From contig DAIDGQ010000025.1 in NCBI GenBank assembly GCA_027452215.1, positions 1 to 64,000 on the forward strand: a DNA stretch of 64,000 nucleotides. Direction: 5' to 3'. Under the pieces are notes generated by a model. That model did no database searches. It was not told the DNA's origin and saw only the letters and a list, made by a program, of their open reading frames with translations. Every line of letters begins with the position of its first letter. Within the stretch, counting starts at the first letter, position 1. A program made the translations under genes and the position numbers. Positions 9,575-18,571 of the stretch are shown in pieces. The DNA is from Granulicella sp. GTDB taxonomy: Bacteria > Acidobacteriota > Terriglobia > Terriglobales > Acidobacteriaceae.

Positions 9575-9960
9575 TTACCTTTCCTGCTGGGAAGCACACA
9601 CGGCGAAGCCATCGTGGCGCTCAGCAACCGGAGCCACACACGTTGCTCCGGATTTGACAAGGAGCTCTGCCCACTCGTCGGGGTAATATTCTCTCGAAGT
9701 AAACCAGGAGATCAAGCACTTGTTGCCGAACCTATCTGGCGAACCATCGTGCTCCGTGTGCGACTTCGCATCTGTGGTGTACATGTGGCGCTCTTTCTAC
9801 TCATTGAGGTTTGCGGGGATTGAGTAAAGCCACCGGTGAATGAAGATTCCGAACTTCGCTTCATTGAACCAAAGCGGAACGTTGTAACGATTGCGTATCG
9901 ACTCCCAGATGGGCACGAAGGGACCTTGGATCATTGTCTTCGATTGAGCGCTCGCATAGA
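9575..9960 (-). pseudogene. Remnant of GH29 alpha-L-fucosidase
   Basis: Two minus-strand fragments carry unmistakable GH29 sequence. One includes MIQGPFVPIWESIRN and WFNEAKFGIFIHRWLYSIPA and then stops at about 9797. The other (9575-9784, different frame) includes EYYPDEWAELLVKSGA and AERHDGFAV. In living enzymes these are adjacent (GIFIHWG...HHDGF). The catalytic C-terminal two thirds are gone, there is a stop and a frame change between the pieces, and even conserved positions have decayed (HWG to HRW, HHDGF to RHDGF). It lay beside the mutarotase and sulfatase genes, suggesting the locus once processed a fucosylated glycan. Confidence 0.85.
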
Positions 9961-10130
9961 ACGCACCAGGAGGTCCACCCGTCGGTGTTCCAGTGAACGG
10001 ACATAGCGCCGAGGATAGAAGGCTAGAACCCCAAGCTGTCCGCTGCGAGCCAGAAGACAGCGGCACATGAGAACAGGAGACATTTTTGATTCCATATCGC
10101 GCTATCCGTCCTTTACTATGTGCGCGTCTG

Positions 10131-12146
10131 CTACTTCGCGCGGTAGCGGGCGATCGCCTTACCCTTTGGGGAGAAGTCTTTGGCAACGGGATCATGTCGT
10201 AGAGCCTTGAGACCTGCGACAACGCTCTCTGCGTTGATGATGGCGCCTGCGACGGTTGTATGGGTGTGCTCGTCACCGAAGAGCGACTCCACTGCGGCCT
10301 GCCCCATGGCGTCATACTTGCGAGCGGTTATCTCGTTGAGGTCGATGAAGTCGGCGTGCTGGGCGGTGGCGACCTCACGTGTCCATCCACCATAAGTGGA
10401 GGCGCCGCGAACGATTTTGCCATCCTTCCAAATCTTTCGCGGAATGAGCGAGCAGAAAATCGGTATCGCTCCTTTGTCCTTTGCGTCAACCGCATACTGC
10501 GTCATGTACCAGCCAAAGGTGTGCACCGTTTCTTCCCGCTTCATCACCGGGTTGTAAATATCCTTCGTCTCCGGTCCGGTACCGGGCAGCGAGCCGCGCG
10601 CACGCGCCGGATCATCGATGGGACCGCCATCGTTGTGACCAAACTGGATCAGTACGATGTCGCCCGGTTTGATACTCTGTAGCACTTCTGCCCAGTGTCC
10701 TTCAGTGATGTAGCTGCGCGAGCTTCTTCCGCCGATGGCGCGATTCACGACATTGACCTTATTAAGGTTGAAGTATTGCGCGAGTTCGTCGCCCCACCCC
10801 ATCTGATTATGGGCACCGTCGCCACGCCCGTTGCGGACGGTTGAATCGCCAACGAGCCAGATGGTCGGGATACCACTTTTAATGTTGACGGCGCTCGTGA
10901 GCTTTATATTCAAGCCAGGATCGGTACTGACCGCGGCAAGTTGCTCCTGCTTTAACGCCATGCGCTTCAACTCGCTGGCTGCGAGCAGGTACGCGCCGAC
11001 TCCGTAGTTATAACTCGAGCCCGGCAGATAGTATGCGGGCTCCGCTCCGGTCTGTTGAATACAGCCCAGCCTGCCATCCGCGTAGACATGCTGCAACATG
11101 CCTTGCCATGCTCTCTCGATCACGGGACGGTAGGTCTTTGCGTCGAGCACACCTTCATTCACGCCCCAGGTCATCGCATAGGTCATCAACGCCGAACCGG
11201 ATATCTCCGGCTCCGGATAATTCTGCCGATCCAGCAGCGCCGATGTCCATAGGCCATCGCTTCCCTGCAGACCGGCCACGCGTGCTGCCATCTCTTGCAA
11301 CTGCGTCACGTAAAACGTGCGATGAGGATCGTCCTGTGGCAGATAGTCGAGCGTACGCGCGATGCCAGCCATCACCCAGCCTTCGCCTCGCGACCAGAAG
11401 ACCTTTTGGCCGTTCGGCTCGCGCTTGCTCTTGTAGGACTCATCTCGTGCGTAGAGATGCTCGTCTTTGTCGTAAAGCAGGTCGGAGGTCCGCTTCCACT
11501 GGTTGTCGATGTAGTCGATATAACTGCGGTCGCCAGTTGCTGCGTACATCCTTGCCCATACGGGAGGAGCCATGAAGAGCGAATCACACCACCACCACGG
11601 CAGCCTGGGATCACCTGGCTTCAAGGTATTCAACTTCATCACTGCATCGAGATCGCTCCGCGTAGGAGCAATCTTCCTGGTATCCGTTTTTCCGTCGAGA
11701 AGGTAGAGCTCAAGATAGGTCTGGGCGACACTTTGGTCGTCAGCGTTCGGCAACCGGCTGCGCAGGGACCAGTCGAACGTTTGCGACATGGTGGTCATGG
11801 CATCGCGATACTTCGGATCTCCGGTGGACTCGGATGCGGCCATGAATCCGGAGTACAGAACGCTCCATGTCCAGATGCGATCGAAGTAGGGCTGCGCTCT
11901 GTTGAGTTCCCAATCGGCGACCTTCCGTGTGGCCTTATCGATGGCTGCGGGAGTGATTGACGGCGAGAGATCGACAGTAATTGGGCCTGGATTTGCGGGG
12001 GCATCACCGAAGTGGCGAGCCGTATCTTTGTCGATGCCCTGTTGCTGTGCAGGCGTCGGCGTGGGGAAGTTTTGGCCGCAGAGAGTTGTAGCAAAGGCGG
12101 CAAGCAGGGCCAGTGTAAAGTCACGAGTCCATCGGGTCATTTTCAT
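10131..12146 (-). CDS. Fused unsaturated rhamnogalacturonyl hydrolase (GH105) and rhamnogalacturonan acetylesterase (CE12-like)
   Basis: A two-enzyme protein for rhamnogalacturonan. After a signal peptide, residues about 65-400 form an (alpha/alpha)6 barrel of the YteR/GH105 type: WWWCDSLFMAPPVW with probable catalytic Asp188, WSRGEGWVMAG and SGSALMTYAM. These enzymes remove the unsaturated uronic acid left by lyases. Residues about 425-650 form an SGNH esterase: GDST with Ser435, GGRSSRSY, FGHND, and an EHTH block where the catalytic Asp-His pair is expected. This part would remove acetyl groups from galacturonate. Start ATG 12146 overlaps the TGA of the GH28 gene by one base (TGATG), so translation is probably coupled. 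It is last in the GH35-GH106-GH28 operon. Confidence 0.9.
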   Translation of the reverse strand: MKMTRWTRDFTLALLAAFATTLCGQNFPTPTPAQQQGIDKDTARHFGDAPANPGPITVDLSPSITPAAIDKATRKVADWELNRAQPYFDRIWTWSVLYSGFMAASESTGDPKYRDAMTTMSQTFDWSLRSRLPNADDQSVAQTYLELYLLDGKTDTRKIAPTRSDLDAVMKLNTLKPGDPRLPWWWCDSLFMAPPVWARMYAATGDRSYIDYIDNQWKRTSDLLYDKDEHLYARDESYKSKREPNGQKVFWSRGEGWVMAGIARTLDYLPQDDPHRTFYVTQLQEMAARVAGLQGSDGLWTSALLDRQNYPEPEISGSALMTYAMTWGVNEGVLDAKTYRPVIERAWQGMLQHVYADGRLGCIQQTGAEPAYYLPGSSYNYGVGAYLLAASELKRMALKQEQLAAVSTDPGLNIKLTSAVNIKSGIPTIWLVGDSTVRNGRGDGAHNQMGWGDELAQYFNLNKVNVVNRAIGGRSSRSYITEGHWAEVLQSIKPGDIVLIQFGHNDGGPIDDPARARGSLPGTGPETKDIYNPVMKREETVHTFGWYMTQYAVDAKDKGAIPIFCSLIPRKIWKDGKIVRGASTYGGWTREVATAQHADFIDLNEITARKYDAMGQAAVESLFGDEHTHTTVAGAIINAESVVAGLKALRHDPVAKDFSPKGKAIARYRAK

Positions 12147-13579
12147 CAGTTCTTATCCTGTTCGACGAAGCTATTCAGTGCGGGGTTGGGCTTGCGCTGA
12201 TGGGGTGGCGCCTGGAGTGAGGGAATCCCTTCTATGTCCGAATCGTCTGATAGTGCAACAACACTGCCGTCAGTAGTCGTCAGCGAGACATGGGAGAACT
12301 TCCAATCTTTGGCATCGGAGATATGTCCTGCGGTGATGGCTACGATGTGAAGATTCTTGAAGCTGAAGTGGTCAAGTTTCATCTCAGGAAACGCATCTAC
12401 ATCGAAGGCAGTCTTCGCGCCTATCGCCTTGATGTTAGAGATGCGTACATCGTGAACGTGGGCGCGGCCCCTGTTTTCCGGCACGGGTGTAGCGAGCACT
12501 TTCCAGTAGGAGGGGTAGCCGGTAATTCCGTCGGGGACTTTGGCATAGCTGTAGCTTGGGTTCCAGTTCATGGTGATCCGGAAGACAACGGGGACGTCGG
12601 TGAGTGTGATGTTGTGAATGCGGATGTTCTCACCCCAGCCACCGCGGGTGTGAGCGGACTTGAAAAGGATGCCGACGCCAACGTGGTCGAGCCCGGTGAG
12701 GTTGTAGGCCTCAATGTTGCGGAAGCCACCGGATGTCTCGCTGCCGATAGTGACAACGGCTGCTCCATCGCGCACGATGGAGTCGCGTAGGATGACGTCT
12801 TCGGTGGGACGATTGACGCGGAGGCCGTCGGAGTCGCGACCAGCCTTGAGACAGAGCGCATCATCGTTTACCGAGATGTCGGCATGCTGGACAAGGATGT
12901 GACGCGAGGAATCGATATCGATGCCATCAGTGGATGGCCCACGGCCTCCCTCGTTGTTACGGATGATGACGCCATCGACGGTCACGTTGGTTGAATAGCA
13001 GATGTGGAGAGTCCAAAAGCCGGAGCGCCTCAGGTGAAGGCCGCCACCAAGATGAACGTGCGTGGAGTCGAAGATTTGGACGAGGCGCGGGCGTTGGGCG
13101 TCGTAGTCGGCTGCCCAGCGCAAGCCGCGGGGCTCATAGGCTTTGCGAAGGCTCCAGTAGCTTTCCCAGAATATTTTCCCATTGCCGTCGATGGTTCCGT
13201 CTCCCTCGATGGATGCATTGGACTGCTTGTAGATATTGACGAGCGCGGCGGGCCACGACATCTCGATACCAGCGATGCGGGTGGGCATGACGGGATAATC
13301 GGAGAGTCGCTGCGAGCCGAGGAGCGTGACGCCCTTGTCGAGCTGAAGGGTGACATTGCTCTTCACGAAAATCGAACCTATGAGATAGGTTCCGGGGGCA
13401 AAGGTGACCGTGCCCTCAGTGTTAGCCACTGTATCGATGGCCTTTTGAATGGCTGCAGTGTCGAGAGTTATGCCGTCACCCCTCGCGCCAAAGTCTTTCA
13501 CGTTGAGGCTTGTTGCGCGGGCCGACGCAGTGCACGCGGCGATCGTAACCAAGGTAAATGCAAGGAAGCGTCGTCTCAT
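12146..13579 (-). CDS. Secreted GH28 polygalacturonase or rhamnogalacturonan hydrolase
   Basis: Right-handed beta-helix hydrolase cutting galacturonate linkages. A signal peptide (ending SARAT) is followed by the typical start VKDFGARGDG and then the GH28 catalytic blocks: PSTDGIDID (Asp218), VNDDALCLKAG (Asp239/Asp240) and VTIGSETSGG. At the position where many family members have Arg-Ile-Lys, this protein reads GILFKSAHTRGG: the lysine is kept and the arginine is replaced by leucine. That hints at a less usual substrate, such as rhamnogalacturonan or unsaturated ends. Start ATG 13579 overlaps the upstream GH106 stop by four bases (ATGA). Length 477 is normal. Confidence 0.9.
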   Translation of the reverse strand: MRRRFLAFTLVTIAACTASARATSLNVKDFGARGDGITLDTAAIQKAIDTVANTEGTVTFAPGTYLIGSIFVKSNVTLQLDKGVTLLGSQRLSDYPVMPTRIAGIEMSWPAALVNIYKQSNASIEGDGTIDGNGKIFWESYWSLRKAYEPRGLRWAADYDAQRPRLVQIFDSTHVHLGGGLHLRRSGFWTLHICYSTNVTVDGVIIRNNEGGRGPSTDGIDIDSSRHILVQHADISVNDDALCLKAGRDSDGLRVNRPTEDVILRDSIVRDGAAVVTIGSETSGGFRNIEAYNLTGLDHVGVGILFKSAHTRGGWGENIRIHNITLTDVPVVFRITMNWNPSYSYAKVPDGITGYPSYWKVLATPVPENRGRAHVHDVRISNIKAIGAKTAFDVDAFPEMKLDHFSFKNLHIVAITAGHISDAKDWKFSHVSLTTTDGSVVALSDDSDIEGIPSLQAPPHQRKPNPALNSFVEQDKN

Positions 13580-16443
13580 TTTGGCTCCATGGTGACGAGG
13601 TGAATGGAGCCAAGCAGACCCGACGAAATAGGTCTGACTTTATCCAGATCCTGCATCTTGAAGCGGTCGCCGTACCTGGCGATGAGGGGCCCGTAGTCGT
13701 GGGGCGGGAGAGCTGACCAGGCATTGAGTGCGGTGTTGTAGACGTGAATTTCAATGTGGTTCTGGCCGGGCTTGAGGAACTTCGAGACGTCGAGTACATA
13801 AGGCGGATGCCAAAGCGCGCCAGCCCGCTGACCGTTGATGGTAAGGAGAGCGGCTTCTCGCACTGGCGGTTCATAGTACGCATGCATGCCCGGACCCGGG
13901 CGTGTGACGAGAGGATTGACTACTGCACCCTCGGGGACATGCAAAGCTGGCTTGGGCGAAGAGTTCGGAGCGCCAGATAGCGGCTTGCCGCCGTCTACTT
14001 CCAGATAGACGGCGGCCGAAGAGTGAGAAGCGATGATGGTAAAGTCGCGCTCGTATACGACTTCCCCCGAATAATGGAGCGTGGAGGGATTAGCAATCCA
14101 ATCGGTAAGGCTGGGTTCGGTAAAAGATTTACCGGTGGAGGTGAACGTGACGCGCCAGTCACCGCTCAGGTCCGCGAGTTCGTGTGCCGAGGCGAGTGCA
14201 GGGGCGGCCTTGGATGCAAGTTGGGAGTCGGCGAAGACGAAGACGCGGGATTCGTAGGGGGCGAGATGAATAGGTTGCGAGGTTACCAAAGCTAACGTCG
14301 ATTTGGCATTGTCTGGGTCCCACTGTTCGGCGAACTTATGTGCGGTGGCGAAGGTGGCGATGGCGTCGACAATCCGGTTGCTGGTGTTGACGACGAAATA
14401 GATGTCTGCAGAGGTGAGTTTGCGACGGATGAAGCCGAGCTGGCTTCTGGTCGCATCATCCGTGCTGGCGAGTTGGAAGTCAGGTTTCGCGGCTTTTTGC
14501 AGGGCTTCGGCGAGATGGGATGCATCCGCAATGAGGATGAGCTTCGCGGGGTCGAAGAGTGGATGACAGACAGTGGCTCTCTGTGGGTCGACGCCGCGAT
14601 TACAGATGGATGGGACCTGCTGCCGTTTTCCTTCAGGAGACATCGAAGGGACACGCCCGACAGAAATGACCCTTCCCCCTTGGGCCACAAAGGTTGCAAT
14701 CTTCTCGAGCGTCTCGGCGGGTATGCGGTCGGTGGCTGGCAGGATGAGGATCTGGTGGTGGATGCCACGGCGGTTGATGGCCTCGGCGTCGATGAAGTCG
14801 AAGTTGTAGCCGGCTGAAAGAATGGCCGCCGTGAGTGCGGGGGGGACCAGCGTAGCCATGGCGGCAGTGACGCTCACCTTCCCCGGGGAGAAGCTGGCCC
14901 ACGCATCGTCGGTTGGAAGGAGAACTGCGACCTGGTTGTCCGGCTCGCCTTGGCGCATCAGGTAGCTGAGCCGTGCGATGTAGGCCGTGACCGACGGCAT
15001 GACAGGATGCCAGGGGTTGTGATCGTTGAGCGCGGCGGCGGCGTAGAGCGACCAGCCGGGCTCACCCACCTGGGGGGCCGAGTAAGGCCATCCATGGAAG
15101 ATGAACTGGTTTTCTCCCATGATGAGATCGATGTCTGCCTCAGCCTTCATATCCAGCGGAGTGGCGCGGAAGACAGGAGAGTGCAGCCACGTGAAGGTCT
15201 CGCCCGAGGTGATGTTGTGTCCGAACACGTGATTAGCAGAGGTCGCCCATCGCAGCGTGGAGAATGATCGCCATTGCGGACCCTCCCCTTCAGCAAGGCC
15301 TACCAGATTCTGGCTGGAGAAGGTCACGGCGGGAGCCCCGTAGGTCTGCGAGCGGAATCGGGTGTGGTGAGCAATGGCCCAATCGTTTATCTGCGTGAGG
15401 TAGTTCTGGTCGACAAGTTCGGTGAGCGTTCGGCCGTAGTCGTGACGGACCGTGTCGGCTGTGACAGAGCCGCCGGCGATTAGCTCCGGGAGGTGAGGGA
15501 TGAGGTCATAGCCACGTCGCTTGAGGAACTCGGCGGGCAGGTTGGGAGTCCAGTCGGCACCGTAGGCTTCGAGGGAGTCCGAAAAGATTGCGTAAGGAGG
15601 CGTGGAGCCAAAGGCGTTGACGAGCGGCTCGCCGACGTACTTGAGGTGGGTGGCAGTGGCATCGTGACTAAAGGGGTCGAGGACGTAGCCTTCGGCGCCC
15701 ACTGCGGCCCGCTTGACCTTCTGGCGAGTATGGCTAGCGATGAAGAAGAGGACGGTGCGGGGATAGTCAGCGGGAGCGATGGTAATTCCGCCAGGCGATA
15801 GATTAAGAGAGTGGGCTGAGGCTGCATCCCAGTGGTCTGACTCACCCTTTACGACATCTGCTGCGATGAGCAAATCGCCATCTGGCAGCGGTGGGATTGG
15901 AACAACATTCTCCGCTGGACGGAGCGGTACTTCGACAATGCGGAGGCGGCCGGCGGTCTCCGCCAATGTTGTGGCGGGACCGCCATACGGCCATCCGCTG
16001 CACAGCGTGATGTCGATACGAAGCCCTAGTCTTCGCCCCTCTGTCTGCGCATAATTCACATCGTCGAGCATCTCGGTCGAGAGGAAGGGAAGATTTTTGA
16101 TGCCGCGGGTCGGGTCGTCGAGGGCCTCGGGATAAACGAACGCGAGTTCCGCGCCACCGATGCCATCGGCTTTCATCTGCGCAAGTTCGTGTAGTATCTC
16201 GGGCTTCTCAACGGCGGTGCCAAACCACCACCAACGGACCATGGGACGTGCGTCATCGGGAGGCAGAATAAACTTCTGGTAAATCTCGTCGATATTGGTC
16301 GCGTCAGCAGTTGTGCGTTGCTGCGACACCGCCTTGGAGAGCGAGACGAGCAACACCGTTGCCGCCAGAAAGATTCGATATCCACTACAACCGCGCCGGG
16401 TCGTTCCGACAAGCAATCTTTGCGGCTCTTGCGTGCTACTCAT
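13576..16443 (-). CDS. Secreted GH106 alpha-L-rhamnosidase
   Basis: Releases L-rhamnose from pectic glycans. After a signal segment ending VSQQ, the N-terminal catalytic region carries the family pattern RWWWFGTAVEKPEIL, ADGIGGAELAFVYP and ITLCSGWPYGGP, with the later conserved segments LEAYGADWTPNLPAEFLKRR and MGENQFIFHGWPYS. The C-terminal quarter looks like a beta-sandwich with a galactose-binding-like fold (FTIIASHSSAAVYLEVDGG, NHIEIHVYNTALNAW). Total length 955, within the range for GH106. It lies 21 bases after the GH35 gene and overlaps the next gene by four bases, so it is a core operon member. Confidence 0.9.
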   Translation of the reverse strand: MSSTQEPQRLLVGTTRRGCSGYRIFLAATVLLVSLSKAVSQQRTTADATNIDEIYQKFILPPDDARPMVRWWWFGTAVEKPEILHELAQMKADGIGGAELAFVYPEALDDPTRGIKNLPFLSTEMLDDVNYAQTEGRRLGLRIDITLCSGWPYGGPATTLAETAGRLRIVEVPLRPAENVVPIPPLPDGDLLIAADVVKGESDHWDAASAHSLNLSPGGITIAPADYPRTVLFFIASHTRQKVKRAAVGAEGYVLDPFSHDATATHLKYVGEPLVNAFGSTPPYAIFSDSLEAYGADWTPNLPAEFLKRRGYDLIPHLPELIAGGSVTADTVRHDYGRTLTELVDQNYLTQINDWAIAHHTRFRSQTYGAPAVTFSSQNLVGLAEGEGPQWRSFSTLRWATSANHVFGHNITSGETFTWLHSPVFRATPLDMKAEADIDLIMGENQFIFHGWPYSAPQVGEPGWSLYAAAALNDHNPWHPVMPSVTAYIARLSYLMRQGEPDNQVAVLLPTDDAWASFSPGKVSVTAAMATLVPPALTAAILSAGYNFDFIDAEAINRRGIHHQILILPATDRIPAETLEKIATFVAQGGRVISVGRVPSMSPEGKRQQVPSICNRGVDPQRATVCHPLFDPAKLILIADASHLAEALQKAAKPDFQLASTDDATRSQLGFIRRKLTSADIYFVVNTSNRIVDAIATFATAHKFAEQWDPDNAKSTLALVTSQPIHLAPYESRVFVFADSQLASKAAPALASAHELADLSGDWRVTFTSTGKSFTEPSLTDWIANPSTLHYSGEVVYERDFTIIASHSSAAVYLEVDGGKPLSGAPNSSPKPALHVPEGAVVNPLVTRPGPGMHAYYEPPVREAALLTINGQRAGALWHPPYVLDVSKFLKPGQNHIEIHVYNTALNAWSALPPHDYGPLIARYGDRFKMQDLDKVRPISSGLLGSIHLVTMEPK

Positions 16444-16464
16444 GGGGACAACCTCGAGGAAATC

Positions 16465-18423
16465 CTATTTGGTCATTGGACCATTTGCCGATTTTGCAGT
16501 CTGCTCAATATTTGGGACGGACGCGTTAAGGATTGGCTGGGCAAGCCCTGCCAGCATCGGTCTTCCATTCGCGGCGTGGAACAAATCGAAGATCACAACT
16601 TCGTTATTTCCGGAATGCAACCATGGACCAGGTACAAACAAGGTCTTCTGCGGCCCCTCATTCCAAAATCGGCCGATTGCATGTCCATTGATCCAGAGTG
16701 CGCCTTTGCCGAGCGCACGCACATCCAGAAAGACATCGCCGGGTTGGGCAATCTTGACGCGCGCAAACAGGAAGTGCGGGCCGGACGCCTCCAATTTCTC
16801 TTCCCTTCCCCTGCGGGCGGATGGACGCATGCCGCCGGCATCCTCCATGGGCAAAGAATAATTCTCCCAACCTGTCAGCGGCACTCCTGCAATGCTGACG
16901 GAGTGCGTTATACCCTTCACCTCGCCGCGCATCATCTTCGTTGAGTTGATGCGACCGGAATTCTCCACGAGGATATCGAGGCGCGCACCCCGTGCAGCCT
17001 TCAAGTCAACGTGGTCCTGCTTGAGTCTTCTATCGATTGTGCCGACGAGATTTCCATCAAGATAGACAAGCGCATAGTCATGCACCTCATCCAGAACAAG
17101 GGGTCCGGCCAACGCGCCGCGGAGAATCTTCCTGTAAAGGATGTATCCATAGGATTGCCCGAGCGCTTCCATTGTGAGCGGATTTTCGGATTTGACAGGA
17201 CTCGACAGATGCTCCCACAGTGAACTCGCGCGGTCGGCTGCAAATGGCGCTATCTGGATGACCCGTGGTGTTGCGGGCACAGGAGGAAGTGGACCGTTGG
17301 CATACATCGCGAAGACTTTACGGTACGCGTAAAACTTCGGCGTCGGGTGGCCAGCCTCATCCAGTGGGGCATCATAGTCATAGCTGGTGACATCCGGCAG
17401 ATAGTCTCCGCCAGTCCAACTGGCGCCGCTCATAAACCCAAAGCTTGTGCCGCCATGAAACATGTAGATATTGACCGAGGCCTTGTGGCTGAGAATGTAA
17501 TTCAGATCTGCGACTTGCGCATCAATGGGGCGAGTCTCATGCGGATGGCCCCAATGATCAAACCAGCCCGGCCAGTACTCCGTGGCAAACAGAGGCTGAC
17601 CGGGCCGCTCTTTTGCCAGCGCTGTGAGACCCCGTTCCGCGCCTCCGGTGCCGAAGTTCACTCCCGAGAACACGCCCGGCAACTCCCCCGCAGCAAGACT
17701 CTTCGAGGGATCCACAGTGTAGAGCATCGCGCCCGTAAAGCCTGCACGCACGAAGGTTTCCTTCATGTGTTCCATGTACCTGGAATCGTTCGAAAAGTTG
17801 CCATACTCATTCTCCACCTGCACTGCGATGATCGGCCCACCACGCTCAACTTGCAGCGGCGCAACCTCCTTAGCCAGCCGATTGATCCAGCGTTCGACTG
17901 GAATCATGAAAGCGTCGTCGTTGGTACGCAGTGCCTTACTCATTTTTGGATCGGCCAACAGCCATGAAGGAAAGCCGCCGAACTCCCACTCCGCACACGA
18001 GTAAGGACCAGCACGCAGCAACACGTTGAGGTGTTCCTCCTGCGCCAACCGAATGAAGGCAGCCAGATCATAGTTGCCCGAAAAATCGTAGACGCCCGGT
18101 CGAGGCTCATGCACATTCCAGAAGACATAGGTAGCGATTGTGTTCAGACCCATTGCCTTGGCCATCTCCATGCGTGCCTTCCAATACTCACGTGGAACGC
18201 GTGCATAGTGAATCTCACCCGCAAGCACCTCAATGGGCATCCCGTTGCGTTCGAAATGGTCGCCCACAATGGCAAAGCCTGGTTTGTTCCCGCGAGATTC
18301 CTGGGCCACGGCGCTAGTGGCCGATGCCGCACCGACACACAGGCAAAGCGATGCAGCAATGATTACCGCAATGGAAAATGGTCTTCCTAGACCACTGCGA
18401 GAATTGCGGAAGTCCTGATTCAT
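16465..18423 (-). CDS. Secreted GH35 beta-galactosidase
   Basis: Removes beta-galactose from galactan or arabinogalactan side chains of rhamnogalacturonan-I. A signal peptide (residues about 15-40) is followed by a TIM barrel with the GH35 marks VPREYWKARMEMAKAMGLN, AEWEFGGFPSWL, VQVENEYGNF (acid/base Glu206) and TEYWPGWFDHWG (nucleophile Glu282). Beta-sandwich domains follow and include VYLDGNLVG and KGALWINGHAIGRFW, also typical for the family. Length 652 is standard. ATG 18423 has GAGGGG upstream. It is the first gene of the operon and is driven by the promoter with the shared 18-bp element. Confidence 0.93.
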   Translation of the reverse strand: MNQDFRNSRSGLGRPFSIAVIIAASLCLCVGAASATSAVAQESRGNKPGFAIVGDHFERNGMPIEVLAGEIHYARVPREYWKARMEMAKAMGLNTIATYVFWNVHEPRPGVYDFSGNYDLAAFIRLAQEEHLNVLLRAGPYSCAEWEFGGFPSWLLADPKMSKALRTNDDAFMIPVERWINRLAKEVAPLQVERGGPIIAVQVENEYGNFSNDSRYMEHMKETFVRAGFTGAMLYTVDPSKSLAAGELPGVFSGVNFGTGGAERGLTALAKERPGQPLFATEYWPGWFDHWGHPHETRPIDAQVADLNYILSHKASVNIYMFHGGTSFGFMSGASWTGGDYLPDVTSYDYDAPLDEAGHPTPKFYAYRKVFAMYANGPLPPVPATPRVIQIAPFAADRASSLWEHLSSPVKSENPLTMEALGQSYGYILYRKILRGALAGPLVLDEVHDYALVYLDGNLVGTIDRRLKQDHVDLKAARGARLDILVENSGRINSTKMMRGEVKGITHSVSIAGVPLTGWENYSLPMEDAGGMRPSARRGREEKLEASGPHFLFARVKIAQPGDVFLDVRALGKGALWINGHAIGRFWNEGPQKTLFVPGPWLHSGNNEVVIFDLFHAANGRPMLAGLAQPILNASVPNIEQTAKSANGPMTK

Positions 18424-18463
18424 ACGGAAAACCCCTCAAAACACCATGCTGGATCACGTGCAA

Positions 18464-18505
18464 ACTGTACGTATTTCAAGCTAATTTTGTCAATAGACAA
18501 ATAAT
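18464..18505 (-). promoter_or_regulatory. Promoter/operator with shared 18-bp element, copy 2
   Basis: TGTCAATAGACAAATAAT at 18488-18505 matches 6266-6283 base for base. Here it lies within the inverted repeat TTTGTC-AATA-GACAAA (18486-18501). On the minus strand TTGACA (rc 18488-18493) is a -35 box and TACAGT (rc 18464-18469), 18 bases on, a possible -10 for the GH35 operon. The site is also in the divergent gap before the plus-strand esterase and could control both directions. Confidence 0.68.
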
Positions 18506-18571
18506 TTCAATCTATGGATTCCAGGTTGTGTATGATCGCATCCGTCTACCTCAATTAGGGGCCTTACGCTT

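Noticed and set aside
9391-9660. Continuation of the GH29 fucosidase C-terminus
   Set aside because: Translated in all minus-strand frames I could not match any later GH29 block, so the remnant was ended at about 9575.
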